From Paenibacillus castaneae (GTDB lineage Bacteria; Bacillota; Bacilli; Paenibacillales; Paenibacillaceae): 64,000 bases of DNA. The stretch spans positions 2,184,290-2,248,289 of the forward strand of contig NZ_KZ614144.1 in the NCBI RefSeq assembly GCF_002884445.1, read 5' to 3'. The position numbers were made by a program, and so were the translations under genes. Below, in pieces: positions 1-9,528 of the stretch; the stretch's first letter is position 1; each line of letters opens with the position of its first letter. Under the pieces are notes generated by a model. That model did not search any database, was not told the origin of the DNA, and saw only the letters and a program-made list of their open reading frames with translations.

Positions 1-351
1 GATGGCAGCTCAGTGCTTATATCATCGGAGAAGGTTAGTGAACCGATCGCTGTCAGATACGGCTGGAGCGATTCTCCGACAACCAATCTGTATAATAAAG
101 AAGGTTTGCCAGCCTCACCGTTCAGGACGGATTCCAAGCTTCATCTTTATGTCGCAAGCGGGAAAGGCGGAGGTGTGTACGATAAAGACACAGAAGTGGT
201 CATTATTGCTGATCCTCCTGCCCAAGGAATGAAATTTGACAGCTGGATAGGAGATACCGATCAAATAATAGATGTTCACCAGTCCGAAACAACAATAAAA
301 TTAGCAGATGCTTTATACACAACGATTGCTCCTAAATATGTTGGAAATTAA
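1..351 (+). CDS. Sialate O-acetylesterase-like protein, C-terminal end with InlB-type repeat (partial)
   Basis: The reading frame is open from the window edge to a TAA at 349-351, so only the last 116 residues are visible. The segment [18 protein letters not shown] followed by LPASPFRTD is the conserved C-terminal signature of sialate O-acetylesterase / acetylxylan-esterase-like SGNH hydrolases. After it comes about 65 residues ([23 protein letters not shown]) that resemble a divergent InlB B-repeat, a small beta domain often found at the C-terminus of secreted Gram-positive enzymes. The SGNH catalytic core lies upstream of the window and cannot be checked. Next to a mannan-degradation locus, a role in removing acetyl groups from hemicellulose is plausible but inferred. 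Confidence 0.75.
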   Translation, partial: DGSSVLISSEKVSEPIAVRYGWSDSPTTNLYNKEGLPASPFRTDSKLHLYVASGKGGGVYDKDTEVVIIADPPAQGMKFDSWIGDTDQIIDVHQSETTIKLADALYTTIAPKYVGN

Positions 352-410
352 TTTGAGGCTGACCTATTAACAACCCGAATAAGGCTGGAGAATGAAAGTG
401 ACAATCGGTA

Positions 411-1253
411 TTATGGGGTGTCATTTCCATCATTTATAATCATGCTTCGGTATTCTCTTGGCGAAACGTCTTTTGTTTTTTTGAATATTTTGGAGAAGAG
501 CAGCGGATCGTCATAACCAACAGAGCGGGCCACATCGCCAATGGCCAATTCCTTGTTTCTCAGCAGTACGGCCGCTTTATTCATACGAAATAGGATCAAA
601 TATTGTTGAATGCTGAGATGGCTTCTTTCTTTGTAAATGGAGCAAAGATAGCTTCTATCGAGTCCGATGAAATTGGCGATATCTGCAATGCTGAATTTAT
701 TGGAATAATTCATCTCAACAAAGTCGATCACTTTTGTTACATAAATTTCTTTCCTATTTTCTTTCTTATCGATAGCATTCTTACCCGGATTGGCTTCCAC
801 AAGCTGCGCTAGTAATTGATAGAGCAGGCCTGTTAGCATTAAATCGCTTGCATAATTCATCTGCTTGGTTTGTATCATTTGCTCGATATAGAGAAAAAAT
901 GTTTCAACCTTGTTATAAGCAAAAATAGGCGTATCCTTCGTCAAATTAGCTTGCTTCAAAAGCGATTCAGCTTGAAGGCCGTTAAATCCGAGCCAGCAGT
1001 AATGCCATGGGTTATCGAAGCTTGCTTGGTAGAGGCTTACCACGTCCGGGCAAATGAGAAAGCCCTGCCCTTGCCCTAGGTGATAGAGTTGGTCTCCTAC
1101 CTCGAACGTGCCTTCTCCGGAAAGAACATAGTGGAGAAGATAATGATTTCGAATAGCCGGTCCATGGAAATGTCCTGGAGAGCATTGTTCGACCCCATAT
1201 TGGTTCATATGTAAATCCATGTGCTGGACATTTCTTGATAAATATTCAATCAT
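411..1253 (-). CDS. AraC-family transcriptional regulator
   Basis: A 280-aa protein with an N-terminal cupin-like sugar-sensing domain (HFHGPAIRNHYLLHYVLSGE near residues 28-47) and a C-terminal double helix-turn-helix of the AraC/XylS type (IADIANFIGLDRSYLCSIYK, then IGDVARSVGYDDPLLFSKIF and PREYR). The frame is open further upstream, to 1385. I chose the ATG at 1253 because AAGGAG lies 7 nt before it (1261-1266 on the plus strand) and because the family domain starts soon after. It is divergent from the GH113 mannanase gene at 1452, so it is a candidate activator of that gene and perhaps of the mannan locus. It resembles the regulator at 49083-49940. Confidence 0.88.
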   Translation of the reverse strand: MIEYLSRNVQHMDLHMNQYGVEQCSPGHFHGPAIRNHYLLHYVLSGEGTFEVGDQLYHLGQGQGFLICPDVVSLYQASFDNPWHYCWLGFNGLQAESLLKQANLTKDTPIFAYNKVETFFLYIEQMIQTKQMNYASDLMLTGLLYQLLAQLVEANPGKNAIDKKENRKEIYVTKVIDFVEMNYSNKFSIADIANFIGLDRSYLCSIYKERSHLSIQQYLILFRMNKAAVLLRNKELAIGDVARSVGYDDPLLFSKIFKKTKDVSPREYRSMIINDGNDTP

Positions 1254-1451
1254 ACCGCTGCTCCTTGTCGTTAACAATTCATTAGAAGTTCTAGTATTAT
1301 ACCATATTTGCATTTCGATGTTACATTTACGGAGTTCAATAATGAACATCTGATTGATTCGTATGTGAAGTTTTTTAACGAACAAAGAACTAGTATTAAC
1401 ACATATTGGATCGCATCATTAAAAGAAGCTGCACACATAAACGGAGGATGA

Positions 1452-2423
1452 ATGCGAATGGATAAAACCTTTTTTAAAGGTATGACTTATGGATGGAGTT
1501 CTACACGTGGTTCATACAGACAGCCCTATGCTGTAGATTCATTGGAGAAGCTTAGTGAGACAGGAAGCGAATGGATTGCGCTCTCGTTCTGGACCTATCA
1601 GGACAATGTACATTCTACTACGATTTCTTTCGATTATGGCTATACGATGACGGATAGAGATATTGAATTTGCAGTGAAGCAAGCCAAAAGCAAGGGACTT
1701 AAAGTTTGTTTAAAGCCAGTCGTCAATTCACGAGACGGAATATGGAGAGCTCATATTGGATTTCCGAATGAAGATGGAGCAGCTCCTTATTGGGATGCAT
1801 GGTTTAAATCCTATACTAATTTCATGCTTCATTATGCGGAGCTGGCAGAAGAATTAGGCTGCGAAATGCTGTGCATCGGATGTGAAATGGTTAAGACAGA
1901 GTACAAATCAGTTCATTGGCGGCGTTTGATTGCCGAGATTCGCAGCGTTTATAAAGGACCGTTGATCTATAATGCCAATCATGGCAAAGAAGAAGGAATT
2001 GATTGGTTTGACGAAGTTGATTTTATCGGCACAAGCGCTTATTACCCTGTCGGCAAAATGGCTGGCGATAGCTTGGAATCCATGATTCAAGGCTGGGAGA
2101 AGCAAAAGTCAAAGCTGGAAGCATTGTCGAAGAAATTCAATAGGCCGGTTGTTTTCATGGAAATCGGCTGCAGAAGCGCACTTGGATGCGCTACAATGCC
2201 ATGGGATTTTACACATACCGATCTGCCTGTCAGTGAAGATGAGCAAGCTAATTTCTATCAATCAACGCTGCAGGTTTTTTGGAATGAGCCTTGGTTCGCT
2301 GGATTTTTCTGGTGGGATTGGAGTACAAAGCTTTATTCGCTGGAAGAAGCCGCGACTAATAAAGGCTTTGATATTTATGGGAAGAAAGCAGAGCAGATAT
2401 TAAAGGAGTATTACGCTAAATAG
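1452..2423 (+). CDS. Glycoside hydrolase family 113 endo-beta-1,4-mannanase
   Basis: A 323-aa (beta/alpha)8-barrel hydrolase matching the GH113 family by its N-terminal FFKGMTYGW segment, LKVCLKPVV, and the two expected catalytic glutamates. These are E145 in CIGCEM (acid/base position) and E237 in VVFMEIGCRS (nucleophile position), at the ends of strands 4 and 7. GH113 enzymes cleave beta-1,4-mannan, glucomannan or manno-oligosaccharides. No signal peptide is present, so it should act in the cytoplasm on imported oligosaccharides. The start is uncertain: GGAGG at 1443-1447 lies 4 nt before the ATG at 1452 and 10 nt before the ATG at 1458. It is transcribed away from the AraC gene and converges on the LacI gene. 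Confidence 0.87.
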   Translation: MRMDKTFFKGMTYGWSSTRGSYRQPYAVDSLEKLSETGSEWIALSFWTYQDNVHSTTISFDYGYTMTDRDIEFAVKQAKSKGLKVCLKPVVNSRDGIWRAHIGFPNEDGAAPYWDAWFKSYTNFMLHYAELAEELGCEMLCIGCEMVKTEYKSVHWRRLIAEIRSVYKGPLIYNANHGKEEGIDWFDEVDFIGTSAYYPVGKMAGDSLESMIQGWEKQKSKLEALSKKFNRPVVFMEIGCRSALGCATMPWDFTHTDLPVSEDEQANFYQSTLQVFWNEPWFAGFFWWDWSTKLYSLEEAATNKGFDIYGKKAEQILKEYYAK

Positions 2424-2561
2424 AATGGGACATGAATTATAGGCGGAGACCGTCTCATGGGGCTGGGACTTGCTGTACCGGCTTTGCACGGGGACTATGC
2501 AAGCATGGTGTTTAAACTTAAATCGTCAGCTCCAGCGGCTTCACAGGGGCTAATATAAAAG

Positions 2562-2607
2562 AATAGGCTGTCCGCTAAGGTCATTGTACCTTATCAGACA
2601 GCCTATT
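2562..2607. terminator. Bidirectional terminator between mannanase and LacI genes
   Basis: A long inverted repeat (AATAGGCTGTC at 2562-2572 with GACAGCCTATT at 2597-2607, extended inward by AAGGT/ACCTT) lies between two convergent genes. T-rich sequence follows on both strands. The 138 nt between the mannanase stop and the hairpin show no gene. Confidence 0.8.
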
Positions 2608-2611
2608 TAGT

Positions 2612-3616
2612 TTAATTTCTGATAATAACCTCGGCTTGAATAAGTGTTTTCTCATAGCTCGTGTTTGGATTGAGTATTCTCCAAAGCATTTGGTCTACAG
2701 CCCTCTTGCCAAGCAATTCTTTATCAACGTTAACTGTAGCTAAGAACGGAATTTGTGGATGCGTGTTGTCGAAGCCGGTAAATACAAGATTATCTGGAAT
2801 AGTCATTCCAATATTTCTCATCGTTTCTAAAGCAAAAAAAGCGAAAATGTCGTTGGCGCAAACAAATACCTCGGGTAAACCATGTTCCTCAACTGCCGCT
2901 TGAAATGTTTCGTGAAAAGTTTCTATTTCAGGCCCCATGAGAGCGGGGATTTGGTTAAGCTCAATATCATTATCCTCCAATGCTGAACGAAATCCGAGAA
3001 ATCTTTCATAAAAACTCTGAGCATCTCTTATGTTGCCTAGGAACTGATAGCTCTTGTAGCCTTTCGAAATGACAGAGGTCATAATTTCCCTCATGGTTGA
3101 CAAGTTATCCGTGAAGATCGAATCGCAGTGGAAACAGGGATCATAGTGATCAACCATTACAACTGGAATTCCTAAACGTTTAATGTCGAGCAACACAGGC
3201 GTTGAAATAGTGCCAACCGTAATAATCCCCATAATTGCCTCAGGGTTAAGCAGGGAGAACATGGAGTCATTTGTAGGCTCTGTTAAGGTTAGAATGTTAA
3301 TACCCTTCTGATTAAGCCTCGAAGAAATCCCGTTAAATATCGGGCCCCAGTATAGTGAATCCGTATTCTGATATCGAACATTTGGAAAGAGTACAAGAAT
3401 CGTTCCTGACCAACTTCGACTATCCGTGTCCATCAATTCATTCGAGACATGAGCAACATGAGAGTCCTTGAAATATCCAAGCTGCCCTGCAGCTCTCAAT
3501 ATTAATTCCCTTGTCTGAGCACTGACTCCCGATTTGCCAGCCAGACCACGCGATACTGCAAATTTAGATAATCCTGTGAAATCTGCTATGGATTGAATTG
3601 TTACTTTACGCCTCAT
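2612..3616 (-). CDS. LacI-family transcriptional regulator
   Basis: A 334-aa protein with an N-terminal LacI helix-turn-helix (residues ~5-50: TIQSIADFTGLSKFAVSRGL, then VSAQTRELILRAAGQLGY) followed by a periplasmic-binding-protein-like effector domain (VFVCANDIFAFFALE; VFTGFDNT). The effector is presumably a sugar. It sits between the GH113 mannanase and the mannan SBP/transport operon and is transcribed away from the latter, sharing a 515-bp upstream region that holds operator-like dyads. A role as local repressor of the transport operon is inferred. The hinge sequence GLAGKSG is slightly unusual but the HTH is intact. Confidence 0.9.
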   Translation of the reverse strand: MRRKVTIQSIADFTGLSKFAVSRGLAGKSGVSAQTRELILRAAGQLGYFKDSHVAHVSNELMDTDSRSWSGTILVLFPNVRYQNTDSLYWGPIFNGISSRLNQKGINILTLTEPTNDSMFSLLNPEAIMGIITVGTISTPVLLDIKRLGIPVVMVDHYDPCFHCDSIFTDNLSTMREIMTSVISKGYKSYQFLGNIRDAQSFYERFLGFRSALEDNDIELNQIPALMGPEIETFHETFQAAVEEHGLPEVFVCANDIFAFFALETMRNIGMTIPDNLVFTGFDNTHPQIPFLATVNVDKELLGKRAVDQMLWRILNPNTSYEKTLIQAEVIIRN

Positions 3617-3940
3617 TCAAATCATCCTACCTTACTCAAATTGTTTGAAAACCATTTATGATGTGCTTTCAATTTATATGTAATATATGATTCGCATTTC
3701 ATTTTACATGATTGTACTCAGCAATAAAACTTTATTTATCTAAATAGATTAAAATGATGCTAATTTTAAAGTAATTCGATAGTTGGAGTTAGTTCACCTC
3801 AATATTCATTAGAATTTTGTTTTGTTATTTTGTTATTTCCTTAAATATATCTCTATTTCGTATGGATTACAAGCGTTTTAATAGGAATTAAAAATGTTTG
3901 TTGTGTCTATGATCCATGTTACTGTAAATAACATGTAAAA

Positions 3941-3974
3941 AACAATTGACCGATATTGTTTTTGGTGATACATT
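3941..3974 (+). promoter_or_regulatory. Putative promoter with overlapping dyad, upstream of mannan SBP gene
   Basis: TTGACC (3946-3951), a 17-nt spacer and TACATT (3969-3974) form a sigma-A-type promoter about 160 nt upstream of the SBP start. The -35 box is embedded in an inverted repeat AACAAT-N8-ATTGTT (3941-3960), suitable as an operator, for example for the adjacent LacI protein. The 515-bp gap 3617-4131 otherwise holds AT-rich sequence and the cre-like site listed separately. Confidence 0.5.
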
Positions 3975-4066
3975 TGTTATGTGATGCAAATCAAATGAAT
4001 AACAAAATACATAAGGCGGTGGTGAAAAGGGGAGTTCAGGCGGGTTTTTATTTTTTTCGTTTTCTA

Positions 4067-4080
4067 TGTAAGCGCTCTAA
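4067..4080 (+). promoter_or_regulatory. cre-like catabolite repression site
   Basis: TGTAAGCGCTCTAA matches the Bacillus cre consensus TGWAANCGNTNWCA at 13 of 14 positions. It lies between the predicted promoter and the SBP start codon, a position compatible with a CcpA roadblock. Another LacI-family protein could also bind it. Confidence 0.6.
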
Positions 4081-4131
4081 TTGGAAAGAATGCGTTACCA
4101 ACTGATGAATGTAAAAATGGGAGGTTCGGTC

Positions 4132-5484
4132 ATGAGAAAAATACAAGGCTTATCCGTTCTGGTGTTATGTTTAATGATGGTACTTACTGCATGCAGCGGT
4201 GGAAACACTCCGAGTGCGACTAACGCTCCGAAAGAAAACGCTGTCAATAAGGCGACTGATGCTCCATCCGAGGAGCCGGTTCAAGAAGCAGTTGATATGG
4301 GCGGTCGTGTCATTAAAGTTGCATCTTGGTGGGATCTGAAGCCTGCTGGCAATACAACGTCCGAAAAAGCTCGTCTTGCTAAAATCGAAGAAGTTGAAAA
4401 GAAATACAATGTTAAATTTGAGTTCGTAAATGTTCCTTTTGAAGAATACATGCCAAAATTCACAGCTACTATTCTAGCTGGTGAGCCTTTCGCTGACATC
4501 GTTCAAATGGAGTACAAAGCTGCTTTGCCGGCTATCTTGAAAGGTCAATTGCTTAAAGTAAGCGAATTTACAACAGCTGCTTCGAACATTAATAATGAAG
4601 CAAACTGGTTGGCAAAAGGCGCTCCGATTGCAGGCGACGAATATGCATTCGGCACACCGTTCACAGGCGGAGTAGGCATTCACTATAATCGTGATTTGTT
4701 TAAGAAACAAGGCCTTCCAGATCTGCAAGAGCTGTATACAAGCGGACAATGGAACTGGGATAAATTCATGGAAGTTGCGAAGCAAGCAACAAAAGATACA
4801 GACAATGACGGCAAAATTGATGTATATGGCTATTCCGGTTGGGCTATAGATCTATTCCGTCACTTAGCAACTTCCAATGGTGGGTTTATCGTTGACGAAG
4901 GATCAGGTACACAAGGATTCACTGATCCAAGAACAATTGAAGCAGCAGAATTTGTGAACCGTATGTATAATGTGGAAAATGTTGTTAATGTAAAAACAGG
5001 AAATAAAACGAACTGGGAAGAATCAAACACATTTAAAGATGGAAATGTAGCAATGTTTATCGCTGCTCAATGGCAATTGGGTGATCTTACGTTTGATATC
5101 GGTGTAGTGCCTGTTCCTAACGGTCCTCAAGGAACCCCTGATGTCACTTACGCAGACAATGCAGCAAATGCGCAATTCATTCCAAAAGGCATCAAAGATG
5201 CAGATCTTGTATACCGTGTATATGAAGAAACATTTGATATTCCAGCTACAGAAGATTTCCCTAGCCAAGAGTGGCTAGAAGGCATGTACACGCATGAAGA
5301 AGATGTTATTATGACTCGTGATCATATTAGCGGCACTGGAAGAATCCTGCTTGATGATTCCTTCCCTGAGTATCCAACGTACGCTTTCATGGAAGACTTC
5401 CTTGTAAATAATCAATCGGTAACTGCGACTGCTGAGAAGTATAAACCATTAGCAGAAGCATCTATTGCTAAGCTTGGAAAATAA
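4132..5484 (+). CDS. Sugar ABC transporter substrate-binding lipoprotein
   Basis: A 450-aa extracellular solute-binding protein of the CUT1 (MalE-like, SBP_bac_1) family. The signal peptide ends in the lipobox LTAC, with the lipidated cysteine at residue 21, so it should be tethered to the outer face of the membrane. IKVASWWDLKP and the later SGWAIDLF region are typical of oligosaccharide-binding proteins. An EF-hand-like loop DNDGKID (residues 224-230) probably binds calcium. I chose ATG 4132 because GGGAGG lies 7 nt upstream and the lipoprotein signal starts there; the frame is open from 4081. The gene is followed by a hairpin, so it may be expressed more strongly than the downstream permeases. 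The ligand is inferred to be manno-oligosaccharides. Confidence 0.9.
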   Translation: MRKIQGLSVLVLCLMMVLTACSGGNTPSATNAPKENAVNKATDAPSEEPVQEAVDMGGRVIKVASWWDLKPAGNTTSEKARLAKIEEVEKKYNVKFEFVNVPFEEYMPKFTATILAGEPFADIVQMEYKAALPAILKGQLLKVSEFTTAASNINNEANWLAKGAPIAGDEYAFGTPFTGGVGIHYNRDLFKKQGLPDLQELYTSGQWNWDKFMEVAKQATKDTDNDGKIDVYGYSGWAIDLFRHLATSNGGFIVDEGSGTQGFTDPRTIEAAEFVNRMYNVENVVNVKTGNKTNWEESNTFKDGNVAMFIAAQWQLGDLTFDIGVVPVPNGPQGTPDVTYADNAANAQFIPKGIKDADLVYRVYEETFDIPATEDFPSQEWLEGMYTHEEDVIMTRDHISGTGRILLDDSFPEYPTYAFMEDFLVNNQSVTATAEKYKPLAEASIAKLGK

Positions 5485-5510
5485 ATAGTAATAGTACACA
5501 ATTTTGTGAA

Positions 5511-5545
5511 AAGGAGGGGGGGATGACTTCATGCCTCCCCTCCTT
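5511..5545 (+). terminator. Intra-operon hairpin / attenuating terminator
   Basis: AAGGAGGGG (5511-5519) pairs with CCCCTCCTT (5537-5545). The T-tract after it is weak (CTATTAT), so partial termination or mRNA 3'-end stabilisation is likely. This is common after SBP genes that need higher expression than their permeases. Confidence 0.6.
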
Positions 5546-5671
5546 CTATTATGGGAAAAAAACCGATCATTTCACAATGAATCAGTTTAAACATATTTCA
5601 CCACATAACGTAAGCTTCTCCATCAATGGAATGGATGGAGATACCGTATACGCTTGTAAGGAGGACTTCTG

Positions 5672-8602
5672 GTGATAAGCAATTATCGGCTATTTAATAT
5701 TACTAGGAAAATACTGCCTGTTGCTTTGGCAATATTAATTGTACTACCAATCGGTTCGAATTTTCAGGCAGTTGCAAGTCCAAACGCATCGTCAACGGAC
5801 ATACAGTCTATCAGCAGCACAACTGCAAAAATGGGCTTCAATGAACGAAAATATGTTCAATACTTATCAGATTACGAAAGCGCTGCTAGACCAGAACGTG
5901 AAATCGTATTGGAGGCGGCAGATTACAGCCGTGTAACAGGTACTGATTTCGAGAAGCTTAATCAATATGAGGGCATGGACGGCAGTTCGCTGTTAACAGG
6001 AGAGTCGGGAAGCGCCGAATGGACCTTTGAGGTGGGTGAAGCAGGATTATACAACTTATCCTTGCTCTATTATCCAATAGAAGGAAAGAGCTCATCGATC
6101 GAGAGAGCATTATATATTGATGGAGAGCGACCATTCCGTGAAGCGGCATTTTTGCAATTTGATCGCATTTGGGATAATCAGAAGGCTGAGATCATTCAGG
6201 ACAATCAGGGCAATGATCTTAGACCGAAGCAGGTCGAGAAGCCAAGATGGAGCGAGAAAACTTTTCAGGATTCAGATGGGTATGAGAATGAACCTTTTCT
6301 CTTTTATTTTGCGAAGGGTACACATACGATAAAGCTAGAATCGTCAAGAGAACCGATGGTGATCAAGCAGTTGAAATTATTCCAACAAATTTCGCCGCTT
6401 TCATACGAGGATCTTACTAAGCAATATGACGCTAACGGTATAAAGCCAGCGAAAGATCAATTGATTACAATCGAAGCCGAATCAGCGATTGCCAAATCGT
6501 CGCCAACTTTGTATCCGCTCAGCGAACGTTCAAGTGCTGCTGTATTTCCCTACAGTGCTTCAAAAATAAAAATCAATACGATAGGTGGATTTAACTGGCG
6601 TATTCCAGGCCAGTGGATCGAATGGGAAGTTGACGTTCCAGAGACAGGCCTTTACAAAATGGCTTTTAAGTCACAGCAAAATTTTGTAAGAGGGATCTAC
6701 TCGACACGAAGACTGACGATTGACGGTAATGTTCCATTCAAGGAAATGGAAAAAGTTGCTTTCCGCTACAAAAGCCCGTACCGGATTGATGTAATGGGCG
6801 GCGACGAGCCTTACTTATACCATTTGGAGAAAGGCAAGCATGTTCTGCGGATGGAAGTTAGTCTTGGAGAATTTGCACCATTGATCCGAGAGGTTGAGGA
6901 AAGCCTTTATAACTTGAATGAAATGTATCGCAAAATATTAATGATCACAGGAACGAAGCCGGATGAATTCCGTGATTATCAGCTCAATAAGAAAGTTCCG
7001 GATTTGCTTAAGGTTTTTGAATCTGAGAGTACGCGACTGAAACAAATAGCGAAAGAATTAGTCGCATTAGCTGGACAATCGAGTGATCAAGAAGCGCTTC
7101 TCAAAACAATGGCATTGCAATTGGATGAAATGATCGAGAAGCCGGATACGGTATCAAGAAGACTGGCTGCCTATAAAACCAATACTGGAGGTCTCGGTAC
7201 TTGGGTTCAGCAAGCCAGACAGCAGCCGCTGGAGTTTGATGCTATTTATCTCGCTTCTCCAGATAAGAAATTCCCGAAAAAAGGGATGAACTTTGTTTCT
7301 AAGGTCAAGCATGAGACAGCGACATTCTTCTCCTCCTTCTTTATTGATTATAACCAAATTGGCAATGTAACGGAGGATAAAGATCAACGTTCCGTAACGG
7401 TATGGATCGGAAGCGGGCGAGATCAGGCCAATACGATGAAGGCTATGATTGATGAGACATTTACTTCAGTGACAGGCATCAATGTTAATTTGAAGCTGGT
7501 TAATATGGGGACGTTATTGCCTGCAACGCTAGCGGGTCAAGGGCCTGATGTAGCGATGCAAATCGATAACGATATTCCTGTTAACTTCGCGATGCGCAAC
7601 GCTTCCGTTGATTTGACCCAATTTGCTGACTTTAACGAAGTAAAGGACAGATTCCGTCCTAGCGCAATTGTTCCTTACAGCTATGAGAATGGCGTGTTCG
7701 CTTTGCCGGAAACACAAACCTTCAATATGCTGTTTTATCGCAAGGATGTACTTAATGAGCTTCACTTGGATGTACCGAACACATGGGATGAAGTATCCAA
7801 TCTGCTTGCTGTTCTAAGTAAAAACCATATGCAATTCGGATTACCGGTCGTTGCGCAGGCTGCAGTTCAGGGCCAGAACATCCCGCCGAACTCGTTCTAC
7901 GCAGCATTGCTGCTACAAAATGGCGGTTCATTCTATCGGAACGGTGGGAAGGAGTCCGACTTGGATTCTCGCGTAGGCATTGAAACGTTTAAGACTTGGA
8001 CGGAATATTATACCGATTACAAATTGGAAAGAGAGTATGACTTCTCCAACCGTTTCCGTACAGGACAAATGCCGATCGGCATAGCCGATTATACAACCTA
8101 TAATCAGCTTTCAGTATTTGCACCAGAAATCCGCGGAATGTGGGGATTTGCGCCAATTCCTGGAACGCTTCAAGAGGATGGCACGATTAATCGTGAGGTT
8201 CCAAGCGGTGGAAACGCCGTCATCATGCTCGACAAAGCCAAAGATAAGGACGCAGCGTGGCAGTTTATGAAATGGTGGACGAGCGATGCGACTCAAACCT
8301 TATTTGGTCGGGAAATGGAAGGCTTAATGGGAGCTGCAGCGCGTTATCCGACAGCAAACATTAAAGCATTAGACAGCTTGCCTTGGCCTGTTGCCGATTA
8401 CGAGAATTTAAAAGCTCAGTTTGAATGGGTGCAGGGCATACCAGAAGTACCGGGCGGTTATTTCACGGGAAGGCATCTATTTAATGCCTTCTACAAAACA
8501 GTCGTAGGCAGTGTAGAAGCACGTGAATCTATCATGGATTACGTCCAATACATGCAAGATGAAATCAATACCAAACGAAAAGAATTCGGTTTACCGCAAT
8601 AA
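5672..8602 (+). CDS. Very large extracellular solute-binding protein with two N-terminal carbohydrate-binding-like domains
   Basis: A 976-aa exported protein. An N-terminal hydrophobic segment (about residues 12-36) ends near AVASP and has no lipobox cysteine. Residues ~75-200 and ~265-410 each look like a CBM35/galactose-binding-like beta-sandwich (EIVLEAADYSRV...; ITIEAESAIAKSS...; IPGQWIEWEVDVPETGLYKM). A helical stretch follows (~410-500). The C-terminal ~400 residues are a family-1 solute-binding domain (RSVTVWIGSGRDQANTMKAM; FALPETQTFNMLFYRKDVLN; ADYTTYNQLS). Ordinary SBPs are about 420-550 aa, so the N-terminal half is an addition. GTG 5672 is supported by AAGGAGG 7 nt upstream. It begins the long operon with two permeases and is inferred to present long manno-oligosaccharides to them. 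Confidence 0.87.
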   Translation: MISNYRLFNITRKILPVALAILIVLPIGSNFQAVASPNASSTDIQSISSTTAKMGFNERKYVQYLSDYESAARPEREIVLEAADYSRVTGTDFEKLNQYEGMDGSSLLTGESGSAEWTFEVGEAGLYNLSLLYYPIEGKSSSIERALYIDGERPFREAAFLQFDRIWDNQKAEIIQDNQGNDLRPKQVEKPRWSEKTFQDSDGYENEPFLFYFAKGTHTIKLESSREPMVIKQLKLFQQISPLSYEDLTKQYDANGIKPAKDQLITIEAESAIAKSSPTLYPLSERSSAAVFPYSASKIKINTIGGFNWRIPGQWIEWEVDVPETGLYKMAFKSQQNFVRGIYSTRRLTIDGNVPFKEMEKVAFRYKSPYRIDVMGGDEPYLYHLEKGKHVLRMEVSLGEFAPLIREVEESLYNLNEMYRKILMITGTKPDEFRDYQLNKKVPDLLKVFESESTRLKQIAKELVALAGQSSDQEALLKTMALQLDEMIEKPDTVSRRLAAYKTNTGGLGTWVQQARQQPLEFDAIYLASPDKKFPKKGMNFVSKVKHETATFFSSFFIDYNQIGNVTEDKDQRSVTVWIGSGRDQANTMKAMIDETFTSVTGINVNLKLVNMGTLLPATLAGQGPDVAMQIDNDIPVNFAMRNASVDLTQFADFNEVKDRFRPSAIVPYSYENGVFALPETQTFNMLFYRKDVLNELHLDVPNTWDEVSNLLAVLSKNHMQFGLPVVAQAAVQGQNIPPNSFYAALLLQNGGSFYRNGGKESDLDSRVGIETFKTWTEYYTDYKLEREYDFSNRFRTGQMPIGIADYTTYNQLSVFAPEIRGMWGFAPIPGTLQEDGTINREVPSGGNAVIMLDKAKDKDAAWQFMKWWTSDATQTLFGREMEGLMGAAARYPTANIKALDSLPWPVADYENLKAQFEWVQGIPEVPGGYFTGRHLFNAFYKTVVGSVEARESIMDYVQYMQDEINTKRKEFGLPQ

Positions 8603-8618
8603 TGGAGGAGGGTCAAGC

Positions 8619-9524
8619 GTGCAAAATTGGTGGAGCCTGAAGTTGCGGGAAGTGAAAGCCAATAAGCATTCGTATATTCTACTGGGGCCATACATGTTGT
8701 TATTCGCCTTATTTACGGTATTGCCAGTAGTTATATCGATTGTGCTTAGCTTTACGTACTTTAATATGTTGGAGTTTCCTAGATTTATTGGCTGGCAGAA
8801 CTATACCCGCTTATTTCTAGAGGACGACGTTTTTCTTATTGCAATAAAGAACACCTTGCTGTTCGCTGTCATTACAGGTCCTATCAGTTATGTAGCTTGT
8901 TTTGTGTTTGCATGGATTATTAATGAGCTTTCACCGAAATTAAGAGCTGTTATGACTCTTGTTTTCTACGCGCCTTCTATTTCAGGTAACGTATTTTTTA
9001 TCTGGCTTATGATTTTCTCGGGAGATCGCTACGGTATTGCCAATGGATTGATGCTCAAGTTGGGTTTTATACTAGAGCCACTTCAATGGTTGAAAACGGA
9101 AGCGTACATCTTGCCCATTATTATTCTCGTTCAATTATGGCTTAGCTTAGGGACTGGATTTCTTGCTTTTATTGCAGGTCTTCAAACCGTCGATAGCACA
9201 TTATATGAAGCGGGAGCAGTGGACGGCATCAAGAACCGTTGGCAGGAGCTTTGGTATATTACTTTGCCTTCGATGCGACCGCAGCTGATGTTCGGGGCTG
9301 TTATTCAACTCACGAGCGCGTTTGCAGTAGCTGACGTCTCGATTGCTCTTGCAGGTTTTCCGAGCGTCAATTACGCAGCAGAAACCATTGTTACGCACTT
9401 AATTGACTTTGGTACCACCCGCTTTGAAATGGGTTACGCTTCCTCCATCGCAGCCGTACTGTTCATGATTATGGTGGGATCGAACTTAATCGTACAAAAA
9501 CTTCTTCGTAAGGTGGGTGAATAA
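8619..9524 (+). CDS. Sugar ABC transporter permease, MalF/LacF type
   Basis: A 301-aa CUT1 permease with about six membrane segments and the cytoplasmic EAA loop (YEAGAVDGIKNRWQELWYIT, then LPSMRP) that docks the shared ATPase. GTG 8619 was chosen because GGAGGAGGG lies just upstream, 16 nt after the preceding stop; the frame remains open further upstream inside the SBP gene. It pairs with the permease at 9529. No ATP-binding subunit is present in the window, as is usual for CUT1 systems that use a common MsmK/MsmX-like ATPase. Confidence 0.9.
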   Translation: MQNWWSLKLREVKANKHSYILLGPYMLLFALFTVLPVVISIVLSFTYFNMLEFPRFIGWQNYTRLFLEDDVFLIAIKNTLLFAVITGPISYVACFVFAWIINELSPKLRAVMTLVFYAPSISGNVFFIWLMIFSGDRYGIANGLMLKLGFILEPLQWLKTEAYILPIIILVQLWLSLGTGFLAFIAGLQTVDSTLYEAGAVDGIKNRWQELWYITLPSMRPQLMFGAVIQLTSAFAVADVSIALAGFPSVNYAAETIVTHLIDFGTTRFEMGYASSIAAVLFMIMVGSNLIVQKLLRKVGE

Positions 9525-9528
9525 CATC

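Noticed and set aside
2424..2561. Regulatory RNA in the gap after the GH113 gene
   Set aside because: Some G-rich short pairings exist, but there is no clear structure or promoter apart from the terminator that follows.
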